The notes: generated from the sequence alone by a model not told the origin. A stretch of 64,000 nucleotides of DNA from Dyadobacter fermentans DSM 18053 (GCF_000023125.1 NC_013037.1:62001-126000); one strand, 5' to 3'. Shown: positions 17,753 through 26,741, counted from the stretch's first letter. Made by a program: numbers and translations.

Positions 17753-20140
17753 TTAAACTTTGCCTACCAGCTTTTTCAGACGGGAACCGACAGATTTCGA
17801 ACCTCCTTCCAGTTCTTCCGAATAGTAGCCGTAACCATATCCCCCATAACCGTATCCGTAACCATATCCGGCACCGTAGTTCACACCATTGAAGATGACG
17901 GAAAGGTTGTTAAAGCGACGAGCCCGTTGCAAGTCTCCGATGCGTTTAAGATGGTCATGGATGGTGTAGTTAAAACGAACCAGATAGAGTGTCGCGTCAA
18001 CATGCTCAGCGATCAAGGCCGAATCTGTAACCAATCCGTACGGAGGCGAATCAATCAGGATATAGTCATATTTATGCCGTAGTTCTTCGAGCAGTACAGG
18101 TAGCTTTCCATTACTCAACAACTCTGATGGGTTGGGAGGAATAGGACCACTTGTGAGTACATCAAACTTCGGATGCACGCCTGTCGACTGAATGAAATCC
18201 TCGTAGTTACCCTGGCCGATGAGGCTGTTTGAGGCACCGAAACGGTTAGGCACACCCAAACGCTCATGTAGCGTAGGTTTCCGCAAATCGAGGCCTATGA
18301 GCAGTACGCGTTTATCCGAGTAAGCGAGACTGGCTGCCAGGTTAATACTTACGAAACTTTTTCCTTCCCCACCAATCGAAGATGTAAACATAATCACCCT
18401 ACACGTGCCATCTCCAAGATATTGCAAGTTGGTTCTAAGAGCTCTGAATTGTTCAGCCACAGCGCTGCGGCTGGTCATTTTTATAATCGACTCTTCACCT
18501 GGAACACCGTTTACAGTACCCTTCATCTGCCCGATCTCACCCAGGATTGAAGAATGAGTGACCTTTTCGATCTCTTCTCGAGACTGTATGGTATTGTTAA
18601 TCATAAAGAGGAAATTGATTAGCAATACTGGAAGTAAAATTCCTACCAGTGCCGAACCTAGCCATACAAGCGATGGCTTAGGCTTAATCGGATTAAAGCT
18701 GGAAATAGGAGCATCGATTAGGCGGCTATCTGTTACGGTAGAAGCATAGGCCAATGCAGTTTCTTCGCGCTTCTGAAGCAAGTACAGGTACAGCTCTTCT
18801 TTGATAGACTGTTGTCTCTTGATGCCGACAAATTCGCGTTCTTTTTTGGGGATGCTTTGCAAGCCGGCGGAAAATCTTGTATTGATACCTTCCAGATTGC
18901 GCTTGGTTACCGCCATCCCCCTTTTCAGGTTTTGTACGTTTTCTCTGATTGACTGGCGAGTACCCGCTAGCTGGGTGTTAATAGTTTGCAATAGCGGGTT
19001 GTTGGGAGAAGTAGTACGCGCATATCGCTCGCGCTGCAACTCCAGATCATTAAATTTGGTCAACAACGATACCAGGACGGGATCATTGATCATATAAGTC
19101 GCCGGCGCAACAGCACCTTCCCCGGCGTTCTGTATGTAGTTCTCGACGCTCTCCAAAATGCTTATCTGAGTATTCACCTCATTAAGTTTCGAGTCGTTTT
19201 CTTTAATATTTTCCAGGAAAAGCTTGGATTCTGTACCAATGTCAGTAATCCCCTGCGTTCTCTTATACGACTCGACATCCTTTTCAACATCTCCAAGCTC
19301 GCCCGTGATAAGGCCCAACCTGTTTTCTATAAATTTAAGCGTATTGCTTGCTTCGCTGTTTTTGTCTCCAAGTGATGATTGTACATAAACATCCAGAAGC
19401 TTATTTAATACATCTTTCGAACGCTGCGTATCGACGTCTTCATAGCTGATTTCAAGCACAGTGCTTTTCGTGTTCGGCTGTTCTACGGTCAATCGGCTCA
19501 GCATGCCTTCTGTCAGGTTCTTAGTGTCTTTGAAAGTCACAGTAACTTTGTCGTAGGTGGACTTTGGCCCCTTCAACACAACAAAAGCTCCCCAAGCATT
19601 CGCGAACCTTTGATTGAAACTGAACACTTTCTCCTCATTATTAAATCTGAAGTGATTTTCATCAACAACATGTACAACCAAAGGTTCTTTCAGCGCGAAC
19701 TCAGTTATTACTTCAGGCTTAACAACTACCGGGCTCCGTTTATAAAGAGAAACGGTTCTCAGTCCATCGCGCGTTGAATATGAAACGTCTAACGAGAGCT
19801 CCTTGATGACCTGCTCCATTAGTGTTTTAGATTTTATAATCTCTAATTCATTTTCAACAAGCTTGTTGCCTCCGAACTGAGTGCTCAGTTCGGAAAGGAT
19901 ATCGCCCTGCGATCCGCTCAGACCTTTTTTCTCATCCTTGATCAAAATACTGGTTTTGGTATTATATACAGGTGATGTAGTCTGCAGATAAAAGAACGCT
20001 GCGATGAAAGCGATGCAGATAAATACGGGGAAAAGATACCAGTAGCGGTAGTATCTTCTAAGGTATTCGTTCAGGTTGAACTCTTGTTCTTCCTCCTGGA
20101 ACATTGGGTTCATACCCTCGTTAGTTGTTAAATCTTTCAT
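17753..20140 (-). CDS. Wzc-like polysaccharide co-polymerase and tyrosine autokinase
   Basis: This 795-residue inner-membrane protein has an N-terminal Wzz domain with a membrane helix at about 30-52, a long periplasmic coiled-coil and GNVR region (about 260-490), a second membrane helix at about 510-530, and a cytoplasmic BY-kinase domain. The kinase shows Walker A GGEGKSFVSIN near residue 590 and Walker B YDYILIDSPP near 693. The C-terminal tail is tyrosine/glycine-rich (GYGYGYGYGGYGYGYY near 755-772), the usual autophosphorylation cluster. It would control chain length and export together with the Wza-like lipoprotein and the CpsB-like phosphatase. The start ATG directly abuts a near copy of the TTTACTCAAC motif. 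Confidence 0.93.
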   Translation of the reverse strand: MKDLTTNEGMNPMFQEEEQEFNLNEYLRRYYRYWYLFPVFICIAFIAAFFYLQTTSPVYNTKTSILIKDEKKGLSGSQGDILSELSTQFGGNKLVENELEIIKSKTLMEQVIKELSLDVSYSTRDGLRTVSLYKRSPVVVKPEVITEFALKEPLVVHVVDENHFRFNNEEKVFSFNQRFANAWGAFVVLKGPKSTYDKVTVTFKDTKNLTEGMLSRLTVEQPNTKSTVLEISYEDVDTQRSKDVLNKLLDVYVQSSLGDKNSEASNTLKFIENRLGLITGELGDVEKDVESYKRTQGITDIGTESKLFLENIKENDSKLNEVNTQISILESVENYIQNAGEGAVAPATYMINDPVLVSLLTKFNDLELQRERYARTTSPNNPLLQTINTQLAGTRQSIRENVQNLKRGMAVTKRNLEGINTRFSAGLQSIPKKEREFVGIKRQQSIKEELYLYLLQKREETALAYASTVTDSRLIDAPISSFNPIKPKPSLVWLGSALVGILLPVLLINFLFMINNTIQSREEIEKVTHSSILGEIGQMKGTVNGVPGEESIIKMTSRSAVAEQFRALRTNLQYLGDGTCRVIMFTSSIGGEGKSFVSINLAASLAYSDKRVLLIGLDLRKPTLHERLGVPNRFGASNSLIGQGNYEDFIQSTGVHPKFDVLTSGPIPPNPSELLSNGKLPVLLEELRHKYDYILIDSPPYGLVTDSALIAEHVDATLYLVRFNYTIHDHLKRIGDLQRARRFNNLSVIFNGVNYGAGYGYGYGYGGYGYGYYSEELEGGSKSVGSRLKKLVGKV

Positions 20141-20150
20141 GTTGAGTAAA
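20140..20150 (-). promoter_or_regulatory. TTTACTCAAC motif adjoining the Wzc-like start
   Basis: The minus strand reads TTTACTCAACATG, where the ATG is the autokinase start codon, so the motif directly adjoins the start with no spacer. It matches the 11-base motif in ten positions, the last being A instead of G. See the copies at 17570 and 21006. Confidence 0.4.
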
Positions 20151-20170
20151 ATGCCGTTTTGAGGAATTTA

Positions 20171-20998
20171 TTAACGTGTTAGGTTGAGGATTAGAATACC
20201 GAGTGTGCTTATTCCGCCCACAATAGTTACAATTAACGGTATTGTTCTAATTCTGCTGTCCGTGTCAAGCATTCTAGCTTTCACAGGTTCAACATAGATC
20301 ACGTCATTCTTGTGTAAATAGTAAAAGGGCGAGTTGAAGATTTCGCGAGACGTTAGATCCAATCGGGCATATTCTCGTTTGCCGTTTTCTTCTCTTATAA
20401 CCATCACGTTGCTGCGGTTGCCATAGATGGTCAAATCCCCGGCAAGACTTAGCACCTCGGGCAGGGTAATCTTTTCATCGGGGATCACGAACACGGCCGG
20501 TTGCTTTACTTCTCCCAGAACAGAAATCTTGAAGTTCAAGTTGCGAACTACAACAGACGGCTCTTTCAGAAAATCAGTAAGTCTGTGTCGGATAGTATCC
20601 GCTGCAACCGAAGTGCTCAGGCCTGCGACCTTCAACTTCCCAATCAACGGAATTTCAATGTTGCCATCGCTGTCAACCAAATATCCAAGCGGTTGAAGTC
20701 GGGCGCCGCCAGCATTGACAGAGTAGTTAGTACTCGGAGCGGAGATGGTGTTAGGTGTATTGAATACCTCGTTCGCTTCTGCATTCAAGCTCCCAACGAC
20801 TATTGAAAGTATATCGCGCGATTGAATCTTAGGTACGTAACTTTCCTCTACCTGCTGTGAATAATACCTTGTTGAGTCTCCTTGGAAATATACAATCGAT
20901 TTCGGGGAAACGCAGGAGGTAGTTCCTCCGATTATTGCGATATAGGCAATTAGCAATATGCCGGCAATGCTAGCAAACTTTTTAGAGTGGGAAAACAT
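20171..20998 (-). CDS. Polysaccharide export lipoprotein (Wza-like)
   Basis: This 275-residue protein has a signal peptide and a lipobox-like GGTTSC with the cysteine at residue 29, then a Poly_export domain (YVPKIQSRDILSIVV at about 55 and LGYLVDSDGNIEIPLIGKLKVAG at about 105) and an SLBB-type segment (ISVLGEVKQPAVFVIPDEKITLPEVLSLAG). It ends in a hydrophobic helix (residues 250-272). Wza proteins form the outer-membrane channel for polymer export. It lies 30 bases upstream of the autokinase gene and should be the first gene of the main transcript. The ATG at 20998 lies 7 bases after an exact TTTACTCAACG motif. Confidence 0.92.
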   Translation of the reverse strand: MFSHSKKFASIAGILLIAYIAIIGGTTSCVSPKSIVYFQGDSTRYYSQQVEESYVPKIQSRDILSIVVGSLNAEANEVFNTPNTISAPSTNYSVNAGGARLQPLGYLVDSDGNIEIPLIGKLKVAGLSTSVAADTIRHRLTDFLKEPSVVVRNLNFKISVLGEVKQPAVFVIPDEKITLPEVLSLAGDLTIYGNRSNVMVIREENGKREYARLDLTSREIFNSPFYYLHKNDVIYVEPVKARMLDTDSRIRTIPLIVTIVGGISTLGILILNLTR

Positions 20999-21005
20999 AA
21001 ATAAA

Positions 21006-21016
21006 CGTTGAGTAAA
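21006..21016 (-). promoter_or_regulatory. TTTACTCAACG motif before the export lipoprotein gene
   Basis: On the minus strand CTATTTACTCAACGTTTATTT precedes the ATG at 20998. It shares the extended form CTATTTACTCAACGTT with the copy before ugd. It lies about 175 bases downstream of a candidate promoter -7 box, so it would be inside the transcribed leader. Confidence 0.45.
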
Positions 21017-21196
21017 TAGTGTATTTTGTGTAAATAATTGTCATTGAGCGCTTTATTAATCGTGTGTGTTGTGTCTCTTACAGCAGTCAGAAGAGCTTAT
21101 ATTTAATAAAAATAGCTTTTCTTAATCTGGACATCCTGCTGGCCGCTGATACGTACTTGATATTGTCCAAGTAAGGCTGCGCGAAGAAATCTAAGA

Positions 21197-21204
21197 CAAA
21201 TATA
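21197..21204 (-). promoter_or_regulatory. Candidate promoter -7 box for the polysaccharide operon
   Basis: The minus strand reads TATATTTG, an exact match to the Bacteroidota -7 consensus TAnnTTTG, within a very AT-rich stretch. No clear TTG element was found at the expected spacing, so the call rests on the -7 box alone. Transcription from here would give a leader of about 190 bases ahead of the export lipoprotein gene, ending in the TTTACTCAACG motif. Confidence 0.5.
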
Positions 21205-21225
21205 AAATAAATTCAATTATTGTGT

Positions 21226-21963
21226 CTAAAAACTTGTAAGTTTTTCATTTTGAAACGGATATCGCGTTATCCAGTTATGCTTGTTACTTCTCTGTATCAT
21301 ATCCAGATGCTGAATCTTGTGCGCATCGGTGCCTAAAAAAGTAATCAGGTTGTTTTTCAGAAGCCATTCAGCCATCTTGGTGATATTCTCCCCGTAATAT
21401 CCGGTCAGCGACAAAATGTTCACTTGAAGTTCGCATCCGCCATCTGCCAGCTTTTTGTAAATCGATGGGTCCGAGTAAAAGTAAGTATACCGCTCAGGAT
21501 GGGCCAGTACCGGTTGATAACCCTTCTCAATGATGGAAAAGAGCGTTTCCGAGGTGTTCATCAATGGAGTGGAGTAGGGGAGCTCAACCAGCAGGCGGTT
21601 TCCGGGGAGTGTCAGCAGGTCCTTTCCAGTGCTAAGCAGCTGATTGAAGTGTTCATCGAGAAAGTATTCAGCGGCCGCTCCAATCTGGATGGTCAGCCCC
21701 GCCTCTTTGCTGGCCTGTCGAACTTCTTCTAGCTTTCCAAGGATAATTTCGGGTGTGTTGCGGTAGCAATCCCACATCACGTGTGGGGTTGTGATGAGTT
21801 GCCGATACCCGAGACTTTGCATTTTCGAGACCATTGCCACCGCTTCGGCCACCGTTTCAACGCCGTCGTCGACGCCTGGGATCATATGGGAATGGATGTC
21901 AATTCCAATATGTTCCAATGTAACGTGCTTGTTTACCTTCTTGTTAAATAACCAGTTGAGCAT
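21226..21963 (-). CDS. CpsB/CapC-type protein tyrosine phosphatase (PHP fold)
   Basis: This protein is 245 residues from the ATG at 21963 (MLNWLFNKKV). A further ATG 36 bases upstream would add a tail without family character. The metal-binding IDIHSHMIPGVDDG lies at about residues 21-34 (HxH at 24 and 26), ITTPHVMWDCY at about 60, VLAHPERY at about 155, and FLGTDAHKIQHL near 225, the PHP-family pattern. These manganese-dependent phosphatases remove phosphate from the tyrosine tail of Wzc-type kinases. It lies upstream of the export lipoprotein gene in the same direction and would complete the phosphorylation cycle controlling export. Confidence 0.9.
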   Translation of the reverse strand: MLNWLFNKKVNKHVTLEHIGIDIHSHMIPGVDDGVETVAEAVAMVSKMQSLGYRQLITTPHVMWDCYRNTPEIILGKLEEVRQASKEAGLTIQIGAAAEYFLDEHFNQLLSTGKDLLTLPGNRLLVELPYSTPLMNTSETLFSIIEKGYQPVLAHPERYTYFYSDPSIYKKLADGGCELQVNILSLTGYYGENITKMAEWLLKNNLITFLGTDAHKIQHLDMIQRSNKHNWITRYPFQNEKLTSF

Positions 21964-22365
21964 ATCGAATCCGGCCAATGCGTTAGATAATGTACACAAT
22001 TAGAAAAATGAAATTACCTAAACTGCATGGCCGCAGTTGTGAGTTTACCTGAGTTTCGATCAAAATAAATTAAAATAGTCCGAACGTCGAAAAATATCGA
22101 TAGGAAATTTTAAGAATTAACCGTTTGGTAACGAATTGTATTATTCAGTGGTCTGTAAGTTCGAAGCAATCTGCCTGAATTAATGGTCAAAATTGCTTTT
22201 GGCCGGTTGTAGCTCGCATTTAATGCGCTATTTGTACAATCTTTCCACGCTTGGCTAGCTACGCAAAAAGTGGCAGATGGTATAATGTGAGGTGATTTTT
22301 GCACTATTCTGATGTCATTAATTTCTCAATAATATATCTACAAAAAATGTGCCGGAGATTGCCCG
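21964..22365. other. Intergenic region before the CpsB-like gene
   Basis: This 402-base AT-rich stretch lies between the stop of the ABC transporter gene and the start of the CpsB-like gene, both on the minus strand. No convincing gene is present: a 64-codon minus-strand frame at 22110-22304 lacks recognisable features. It marks the point where base composition changes from AT-richer (polysaccharide side) to GC-richer. No clear promoter box was identified for the CpsB-like gene. Confidence 0.5.
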
Positions 22366-24147
22366 CTAGTCGAAATTGTGGCGGGCCAGCAGCTCCTGAT
22401 GTCGCCAAAGCTCGTTGAAGAGCGGACTGTTTCGTCGTAATTGTGCAAATGAACCTTCATCCGCAATGTAACCATCTTGCAGTATATATGTGTAATCAAA
22501 CTTCGCAAGCAAATGCAAACGGTGTAGTGTAGATATCACCGCTTTGTCCGAAAACTCCACAAACATCCTGTCATAAATCATCGCCTCCGTCTTCGGGTCA
22601 ATGCTGCTCGTCGGCTCGTCGAGCAGCACGATGTCGCTCGTGCGTGCGGCGAGGATGCCTCTTGCGAGTGCGAGGCGCTGCTTTTGGCCGCCGGAGAGGT
22701 TCACGCCTTTCTCCTGGATGTTTGATTCCAGGCCGTTCGGCAGCTTGCCGACCACATCTTCGAAATGCGCCGTTTCGCACACTTGCATAATGTCCTGTTC
22801 GTCGAACGGCAGGCCGAGCGTGATGTTGTAGGCAATGGTGTTCTCGAATATCTCGGGGTCTTGCGGGAAGAGCGTCACCTGGTCGGCGAGCATCTCGATG
22901 CCGGCTTCCTGCTGGCCGTCGATCGTCACTTTTACGTCGTTTTCAGGCTGGTACAGTCCGCGCAGCAGCGCCAGGAGTGTGCTTTTCCCGCTGCCGCTTT
23001 CCCCGATGAAGGCAATGCGCTCGCCGCGGCGGATGCGGATGTCGAGGCCGTGGAGGCTGTGTGCCTGCTTTTTGGCGTCGTACACCTCGCCGTGTGAGAA
23101 GTTAAGGTTGCTGATGTGGATCTCGCGCCAGTTTTCGGGGAGTTCGCCGACTTCGTCCAGGCGGTGGTGCACGCGGTAAGCGTCGCCTATCGCGCGGGCG
23201 GTTTGTACTTCCGTATTGTAGCGGATGATTTCCGTGTATTGCCAGGCGATGTCCTGGAATACGCTTGTAAACTGGTTGACGTAGCTGAGCAGCGTCACCA
23301 GCCCGCCCACGAGAAATACCTCGCCCGGCACATAATGCTGGTACACATAGCCGACCGTCACCACAATGTAAATGACCGCAATGAACACGCTCGCCACAAA
23401 CCATTTCCATTCGTTGATCACCACCGAGCGCCGGAATGGCGGGAATACGTCGGCTACTTTGCCCATCAGGCTCACTTTCATCCGCTTTTCAAGTCGTAAG
23501 GTGATCACGGTGATAATATTGGAAAGGCTATCGAACAACGTGGAGGATACAACGTGCTCCTTCTCGTTCGATTCGTCGAGCGCTTTAATGAACGGTTTGT
23601 CGAATTTGAATATCACATACACATTAATGACGCCGATCAGTACGCCCACCGCGCCAAACAGCGGCGAAAACCAGATGATCGCAATGAATGAGAATATGAA
23701 TTTGGCAAATGCGTGCAGGAACATGAAGCCGTTCTGAAAGAAGTCTTTCAGGGCTTCGTAGGCCTTGCGGATGCGGTTGATCGTCGCGCCGCTGTGGTGG
23801 TCCTGATGCCAGCGGATCGGTAAATGCAATGCCTGGTGATACAGTTCGTCGAGGAAATTGCGGCTGAGGTCGAATGCCAGCTTGCGCTCCATCACGCGCG
23901 CGGGGCCGTGGAAAGCCCATTCGAGCAGGGTGAGGCCGAGGTAGGCGCCCGCGTACCACCACACGTTGCGTAACGTTTCCTCGGCATCCTGCTGGGTAGA
24001 CTGGATAAACCATCCATATAATAGCGGGTGCGCGGCCAGCACCAGGTTGGCCAATACAAACATGCCGTACACGAGCAGGTACCGGCCCCGCTGCTGGCGG
24101 GCATAGCGCCACGCGGTGGCGAGCAGGGATAAATAAGGGTTTTTCAT
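22366..24147 (-). CDS. ABC exporter, fused membrane and ATP-binding domains
   Basis: This 593-residue protein has a six-helix membrane domain (about residues 20-320) and a nucleotide-binding domain with Walker A GESGSGKST near 380, signature LSGGQKQR near 484, Walker B DIVLLDEP near 505 and the H-loop STLHRLHLL near 545. It is a half-transporter that probably works as a homodimer in the inner membrane. It lies about 400 bases upstream of the polysaccharide locus and differs from it in base composition, so it is probably independent. The substrate cannot be deduced; lipid or drug export are both possible. Confidence 0.9.
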   Translation of the reverse strand: MKNPYLSLLATAWRYARQQRGRYLLVYGMFVLANLVLAAHPLLYGWFIQSTQQDAEETLRNVWWYAGAYLGLTLLEWAFHGPARVMERKLAFDLSRNFLDELYHQALHLPIRWHQDHHSGATINRIRKAYEALKDFFQNGFMFLHAFAKFIFSFIAIIWFSPLFGAVGVLIGVINVYVIFKFDKPFIKALDESNEKEHVVSSTLFDSLSNIITVITLRLEKRMKVSLMGKVADVFPPFRRSVVINEWKWFVASVFIAVIYIVVTVGYVYQHYVPGEVFLVGGLVTLLSYVNQFTSVFQDIAWQYTEIIRYNTEVQTARAIGDAYRVHHRLDEVGELPENWREIHISNLNFSHGEVYDAKKQAHSLHGLDIRIRRGERIAFIGESGSGKSTLLALLRGLYQPENDVKVTIDGQQEAGIEMLADQVTLFPQDPEIFENTIAYNITLGLPFDEQDIMQVCETAHFEDVVGKLPNGLESNIQEKGVNLSGGQKQRLALARGILAARTSDIVLLDEPTSSIDPKTEAMIYDRMFVEFSDKAVISTLHRLHLLAKFDYTYILQDGYIADEGSFAQLRRNSPLFNELWRHQELLARHNFD

Positions 24148-24337
24148 GTGCTAATCAATGCGCCCGGGGCGGCAGGAAGGGTCCCCGGCTCCATACAACC
24201 ACAAATCGCCGCCGAAGGTTGCCCGCCGGTGGGTAAACTTTGTGTGAAGGATCAGTAGTTTTTTGGACTTTGCGGTTTACTTACACGTTAACCGATTTGA
24301 CAAGCCACCTTTTTTGAACTACCAAACCGGAATTTTT

Positions 24338-24979
24338 ATGAGAAGACTAATGCATATTTTTTGCAGCACTGTTTTGCTGAGCATTGCCCTGGGAATCTCC
24401 GCCCACGCACAGGACGGCTGGATCACAATATTCAATGGAAAGGATTTTACCGGCTGGAAAGTCGGCGCCAATGCGAATTCCTTTTCGATCGAGGATGGTA
24501 CCATCAAAGTAGCCGGGCCGCGGGCGCATCTTTTCTATGAAGGTCCCGTGAAGAACCATATGTTCAAAAATTTCGAGTTCAAAGCGCAGGTGAAAACAAT
24601 GCCGGGCTCCAATTCCGGTATTTTTATCCATACCACCTACCAAGAGGACGGCTGGCCCGCGCAAGGTTACGAAGTGCAGGTGAACCAGTCGCACACCGAT
24701 TACAAGCGTACCGGCAGCCTGTATAATATGGTGGACGTGAAAGAAACTTACGTGAAGGACAACGAATGGTATACCGAGTACATCAAAGTGGAAGGAAAGC
24801 ACATTACCATCAAAATTAACGACAAAGTGGTGGTGGATTACGAAGAAACTGATGTAGACAAACGTCAGGGCGATATGAAGAACAAATTCCTGAAACAGGG
24901 TACATTTGCCTTGCAAGCGCACGATCCCAAGAGTGTGGTGTATTACAAAGACATTCAGGTTCGGCCATTGACCGAGTAA
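24338..24979 (+). CDS. Secreted DUF1080 (3-keto-disaccharide hydrolase-type) protein
   Basis: This protein is 213 residues from the ATG at 24338, which opens a signal peptide (MRRLMHIFCSTVLL to SAHAQ). A longer frame from 24263 would put 25 odd residues before it. The mature part is a DUF1080 jelly-roll: GWITIFNGKDFTGWKVG, then PGSNSGIFIHTTYQEDG and YEVQVNQSH, and near the end FALQAHDPKSVVYYKDIQVRPL. DUF1080 proteins are common secreted proteins in Bacteroidota and Planctomycetes; some cleave 3-keto-glycosides. It is divergent from the ABC exporter gene, and the substrate is unknown. Confidence 0.88.
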   Translation: MRRLMHIFCSTVLLSIALGISAHAQDGWITIFNGKDFTGWKVGANANSFSIEDGTIKVAGPRAHLFYEGPVKNHMFKNFEFKAQVKTMPGSNSGIFIHTTYQEDGWPAQGYEVQVNQSHTDYKRTGSLYNMVDVKETYVKDNEWYTEYIKVEGKHITIKINDKVVVDYEETDVDKRQGDMKNKFLKQGTFALQAHDPKSVVYYKDIQVRPLTE

Positions 24980-24992
24980 CCGCAGCCTTTCC

Positions 24993-25469
24993 ATGGAAGA
25001 AGAAGTTCATTTCGAATCAATACTGGAACGCCTCCCCAAACCGGGAGGCGAATTTTATATGGTGGTGCCCGACGACGTGGCCGCGCAGTTTACCGAGGGC
25101 CGCAAGCCAGCGCGTGTCCGCTGCGTGATCAATGGCGCGGTGCATTTCCAATGCGCGATCCGGCCGCGGGGTGGGGGAGGCTTCTATATTAATGTAGCCA
25201 CGGCCCTACGGCAGCAGGGCAAACTGGTGCTGGGCCAAAAACTGCATGCGGCCGTCCGCAAGGACGACAGCGAGTACGGCCGCGACATGCCCGAAGAATT
25301 GCAGGAGCTGCTCGCACAGGACGACGAGGCGAAGCGGTTGTTCGAAAGTGCCAAACCCGTGAACCAGCGGGCCATTATCCATTACATTGCCAGCGCCAAA
25401 TCGGTACAGGTAAGGATCGATCGTTCGATAATGATGACGGACCGGTTGAAAAATAGTCGGATAACGTAG
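24993..25469 (+). CDS. DUF1905 / YdeI-OmpD-associated family protein
   Basis: This 158-residue cytoplasmic protein has an N-terminal DUF1905-like beta-barrel segment (residues 5-90, VHFQCAIRPRGGGGFYINV and GKLVLGQKLHAAVRKDDS). Its C-terminal helical segment resembles YdeI/OmpD-associated proteins (ELLAQDDEAKRLFES and RAIIHYIASAKSVQVRIDR). No enzymatic activity is known for the combination. It starts 13 bases after the DUF1080 gene and may share its transcript. Confidence 0.75.
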   Translation: MEEEVHFESILERLPKPGGEFYMVVPDDVAAQFTEGRKPARVRCVINGAVHFQCAIRPRGGGGFYINVATALRQQGKLVLGQKLHAAVRKDDSEYGRDMPEELQELLAQDDEAKRLFESAKPVNQRAIIHYIASAKSVQVRIDRSIMMTDRLKNSRIT

Positions 25470-25560
25470 CGGTCAGATATTGTCAGATGTGGCCAGGAAT
25501 TGTGTTCCTATCAATGACAATACTTGTATGACAGCAAATGACTAGACCTGACCAAAAAGG

Positions 25561-26487
25561 TCATTCCTCCCGGCTGGTCACATTCCGGTACTGACTTGGT
25601 GAGATGCCTTCGGATTTGCGGAATTGTCGTCCGAAATAGTTCAAATCCGAGAAGCCGAGCTGGTAGCAAATGTCCGAAATACTGTCTTTCGTGTGTGAAA
25701 GGAGTTGTTTGGCTTTTTTAATTTTCTCCCTCAATATGAAATCCAGCGGGCTGATGCTGAACTCGCGTTTGAATGCGCGGTAGAATGAGGCCCGGCTCAT
25801 GCATGCTTTTTCGCTGAGGTCTTCTACCTGGATCTTTTCATTGATATTGGCCTTGATGTAGTTCACCACAAATGCCAGGGGATTGTCCTCGTGCTGGTAC
25901 GCCGCGTCGTCGGTGGCGGCCAGGTGCTGGGTTTGGATAATGTGCACAATGAGCTCCTGCAACGTAAGGTCCGCCAGGATATCCTTACCTAATGCGCTGC
26001 CCGAGCAGATTTTGATGAGCTTGTTGAGCGTCTGCGCGAGTTCGATATTATTGAGGAAATGGTATTGGTTATGCTGCAACGACCAGAACTGCTGCCGGCC
26101 TTCGCGCGGGTAAGTTTCGCTGAGGCGATCGACGATTTGCTGGATCTTCGTATGGTCGATCGCGAGCGCGATACATTGGGTAGGATTATCGCGCTGTGCT
26201 TCGGGGAAGTCGATTTTCATCGTCACGTTTGCCGGAACGAGCACCGTTTCGCCCGGCAGGTAATCGAAGCCCGGCTGATCGAACAGGTGCATCACCTTCT
26301 TTCCCCGCAGCATGCTCGTCACCACAAAATCCGGAAATGTAAGTGGCACCAATGCCGACGGCTGCAAAGTCTCGAACAAATTCAGCTCACAGTTTTCCAG
26401 CGTGAAAGCCCTGCGGTTCTCCACCAAAGTTTTCAGCGATTTCTCCCCCGAAACCGCCACCTGATCCAATCTGAAACCTGCCGCCAT
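25561..26487 (-). CDS. AraC family transcriptional regulator
   Basis: This 308-residue protein has an N-terminal cupin-like AraC_N ligand domain (residues 20-180, with LPGETVLVPANVTMKIDFP) and two C-terminal helix-turn-helix motifs of the AraC type (about 215-305: VEDLSEKACMSRASFYRAFK and DSISDICYQLGFSDLNYFGRQF). It is divergent from the aldehyde dehydrogenase gene, 254 bases apart, the usual arrangement for a regulator of that gene. The palindrome CACGATCGTG in the gap is a candidate site. The inducer is unknown, probably an aldehyde or alcohol. Confidence 0.9.
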   Translation of the reverse strand: MAAGFRLDQVAVSGEKSLKTLVENRRAFTLENCELNLFETLQPSALVPLTFPDFVVTSMLRGKKVMHLFDQPGFDYLPGETVLVPANVTMKIDFPEAQRDNPTQCIALAIDHTKIQQIVDRLSETYPREGRQQFWSLQHNQYHFLNNIELAQTLNKLIKICSGSALGKDILADLTLQELIVHIIQTQHLAATDDAAYQHEDNPLAFVVNYIKANINEKIQVEDLSEKACMSRASFYRAFKREFSISPLDFILREKIKKAKQLLSHTKDSISDICYQLGFSDLNYFGRQFRKSEGISPSQYRNVTSREE

Positions 26488-26666
26488 TGTTCCTCTTTTA
26501 ATTAAATATTCTTTTCCAAACCACTACAACCTCACCCAATCCAACATACCCCCTGACCATTCCCGACCACAAATGACGACCTTCCTCCATCCTCGCTTCC
26601 TCCATACTCCATCATTAAATATATAACTCTTTTTCGAAAAAATGAGATAATTATCCTAACACTTGA

Positions 26667-26676
26667 CACGATCGTG
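26667..26676. promoter_or_regulatory. Palindrome CACGATCGTG between araC-type gene and aldehyde dehydrogenase
   Basis: This perfect 10-base palindrome lies 25 bases upstream of the -7 box of the aldehyde dehydrogenase gene in the divergent promoter region. It may be an operator for the AraC-type regulator or another factor. Palindromes are not typical of AraC proteins, which usually bind direct repeats, so this remains tentative. Confidence 0.3.
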
Positions 26677-26700
26677 CCAATGAATAACGCGCTGCGAGGC

Positions 26701-26708
26701 TAGGTTTG
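26701..26708 (+). promoter_or_regulatory. Candidate promoter -7 box for aldehyde dehydrogenase
   Basis: TAGGTTTG matches the Bacteroidota -7 consensus TAnnTTTG and lies 33 bases before the ATG. No TTG occurs at the ideal distance upstream, which suggests an activator-dependent promoter. That would fit the divergent AraC-type regulator. Confidence 0.5.
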
Positions 26709-26741
26709 TATTATCAATCATTTCTTAAATAACCTTTCATC

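Noticed and set aside
17825-17880. GY-rich DNA repeat resembling a short tandem repeat
   Set aside because: It encodes the tyrosine/glycine tail of the Wzc-like autokinase, a normal feature of the family.
22110-22304. 64-codon minus-strand frame before the CpsB-like gene
   Set aside because: No recognisable features, low-complexity composition, and it lies in an AT-rich intergenic region.
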